The notes under the pieces: model-generated
Told to the model about the DNA's origin: nothing
Seen by the model: the letters and a program-made list of their open reading frames with translations, nothing else
The model's database searches: none
Origin: Burkholderiales bacterium
Lineage (GTDB): Bacteria > Pseudomonadota > Gammaproteobacteria > Burkholderiales > Burkholderiaceae_C
Direction: 5' to 3'
DNA: 52,810 bases
Assembly: GCA_016213205.1 (NCBI GenBank)
Contig: JACRAZ010000045.1
Coordinates: 1-52,810 of the forward strand
In this document: piece by piece, positions 52,570 to 52,810 of the stretch
Numbering within the stretch: position 1 is the first letter of the stretch
Layout of the letters: each line of letters begins with the position of its first letter
Program-made: the position numbers and the translations under genes

Positions 52570-52805
52570 AAAGGCATGGGCGCTCAGCCTGCGACGCACG
52601 GCTCCGGCGGTCGGCCCTGCGGGCCGACTTCCCGGTCTTGGTCGGCTCGGGGAGCGCGCTGTCCATTTCGCTTCGCCCGCTGCGCGGGCTGCGCACAGCG
52701 CCAGCGAGTCAGTTTACGAAGCGTGCCCTGCGGGCACGCCGCCCCCCGAACCGCCCAAGACCGGCGCCTGCGAACGCGCGCCGCAGGCTGAGCGCCCACG
52801 CCTTT
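52570..52805 (+). repeat. Palindromic structured repeat element, copy C (236 bp)
   Basis: Same length and orientation as copy A at 13999-14234, and very similar over its whole length. The terminal 28 bases (52570-52597) pair with 52778-52805 with two mismatches. The three hairpins are at 52610-52628, 52675-52689 and 52721-52739. The middle one has stem GCCCGC/GCGGGC where copy A has GCGCCC/GGGCGC, so both arms changed together. The window ends five bases after this element, so its right flank is not visible. It lies about 300 bases upstream of nrdJ. Open reading frames over it look spurious. Confidence 0.85.
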
Positions 52806-52810
52806 GCGAA

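Noticed and set aside
52388..52799. Open frames over the repeat at the right end of the window
   Set aside because: Same spurious pattern as over copy A; no ribosome site and no family.

Overview
The window is about 70% GC, densely packed, and reads as chromosomal DNA of a betaproteobacterium in the order Burkholderiales, most likely a Rubrivivax/Ideonella/Leptothrix-type organism. That placement is inferred from gene content: many Bug/TctC-type periplasmic binding proteins, DUF2917 beside a LysR gene, a CWC-type cysteine-rich protein, a PEP-CTERM protein, DUF1800/DUF1501 pairs, a lysine/alanine-rich HU and a B12-dependent ribonucleotide reductase. No rRNA, tRNA, CRISPR array, phage or IS transposase was seen.

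Layout. 1-1650: one-carbon metabolism (3' part of ahcY, then metF). 1723-4696: two regulator/target pairs (AraC with a carboxymuconolactone-decarboxylase-like protein; LysR with DUF2917). 4757-9551: a FapA-like DUF342 protein, a Bug binding protein with malonyl-CoA synthetase, and two small proteins. 9572-17591: an AraC regulator divergent from a branched-chain-amino-acid-type (HAAT) ABC transporter. Its five components lie in order, but livM and livG are separated by 763 bp of repeats, and livF runs in frame into an aldehyde dehydrogenase. 17723-29320: signalling block with two chemoreceptors, a second Bug protein, a 1968-residue hybrid histidine kinase (CHASE, six PAS-like segments, kinase, two receivers, HPt) and an overlapping REC-GGDEF diguanylate cyclase. 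29379-32925: an acyl-CoA synthetase / ThDP-lyase operon. 33147-44968: mostly exported proteins, namely a putative barrel protein, a zincin-like lipoprotein, a DUF1800/DUF1501 pair, a PEP-CTERM protein, a DsbA-like/DsbB pair and a large lipoprotein with BACON-like and propeller-like parts. 45300-52266: HU, KatG and a class II ribonucleotide reductase interrupted by an intein.

Most unusual features. (1) A family of ~230-236 bp palindromic elements (13999-14234, 14283-14512 inverted, 52570-52805) with 28-31 bp terminal inverted repeats. Their internal hairpins differ in sequence between copies but keep pairing through compensatory changes. (2) A complete LAGLIDADG intein directly before the cysteine of NrdJ that should carry the catalytic thiyl radical, with two NrdR-box-like sites 32 bp apart upstream of the gene. 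(3) An in-frame LivF-aldehyde dehydrogenase fusion that keeps an internal ribosome-binding site. (4) A well-matched flagellar sigma-28 promoter before one chemoreceptor and a 21-bp-period direct repeat between the first AraC gene and its neighbour.
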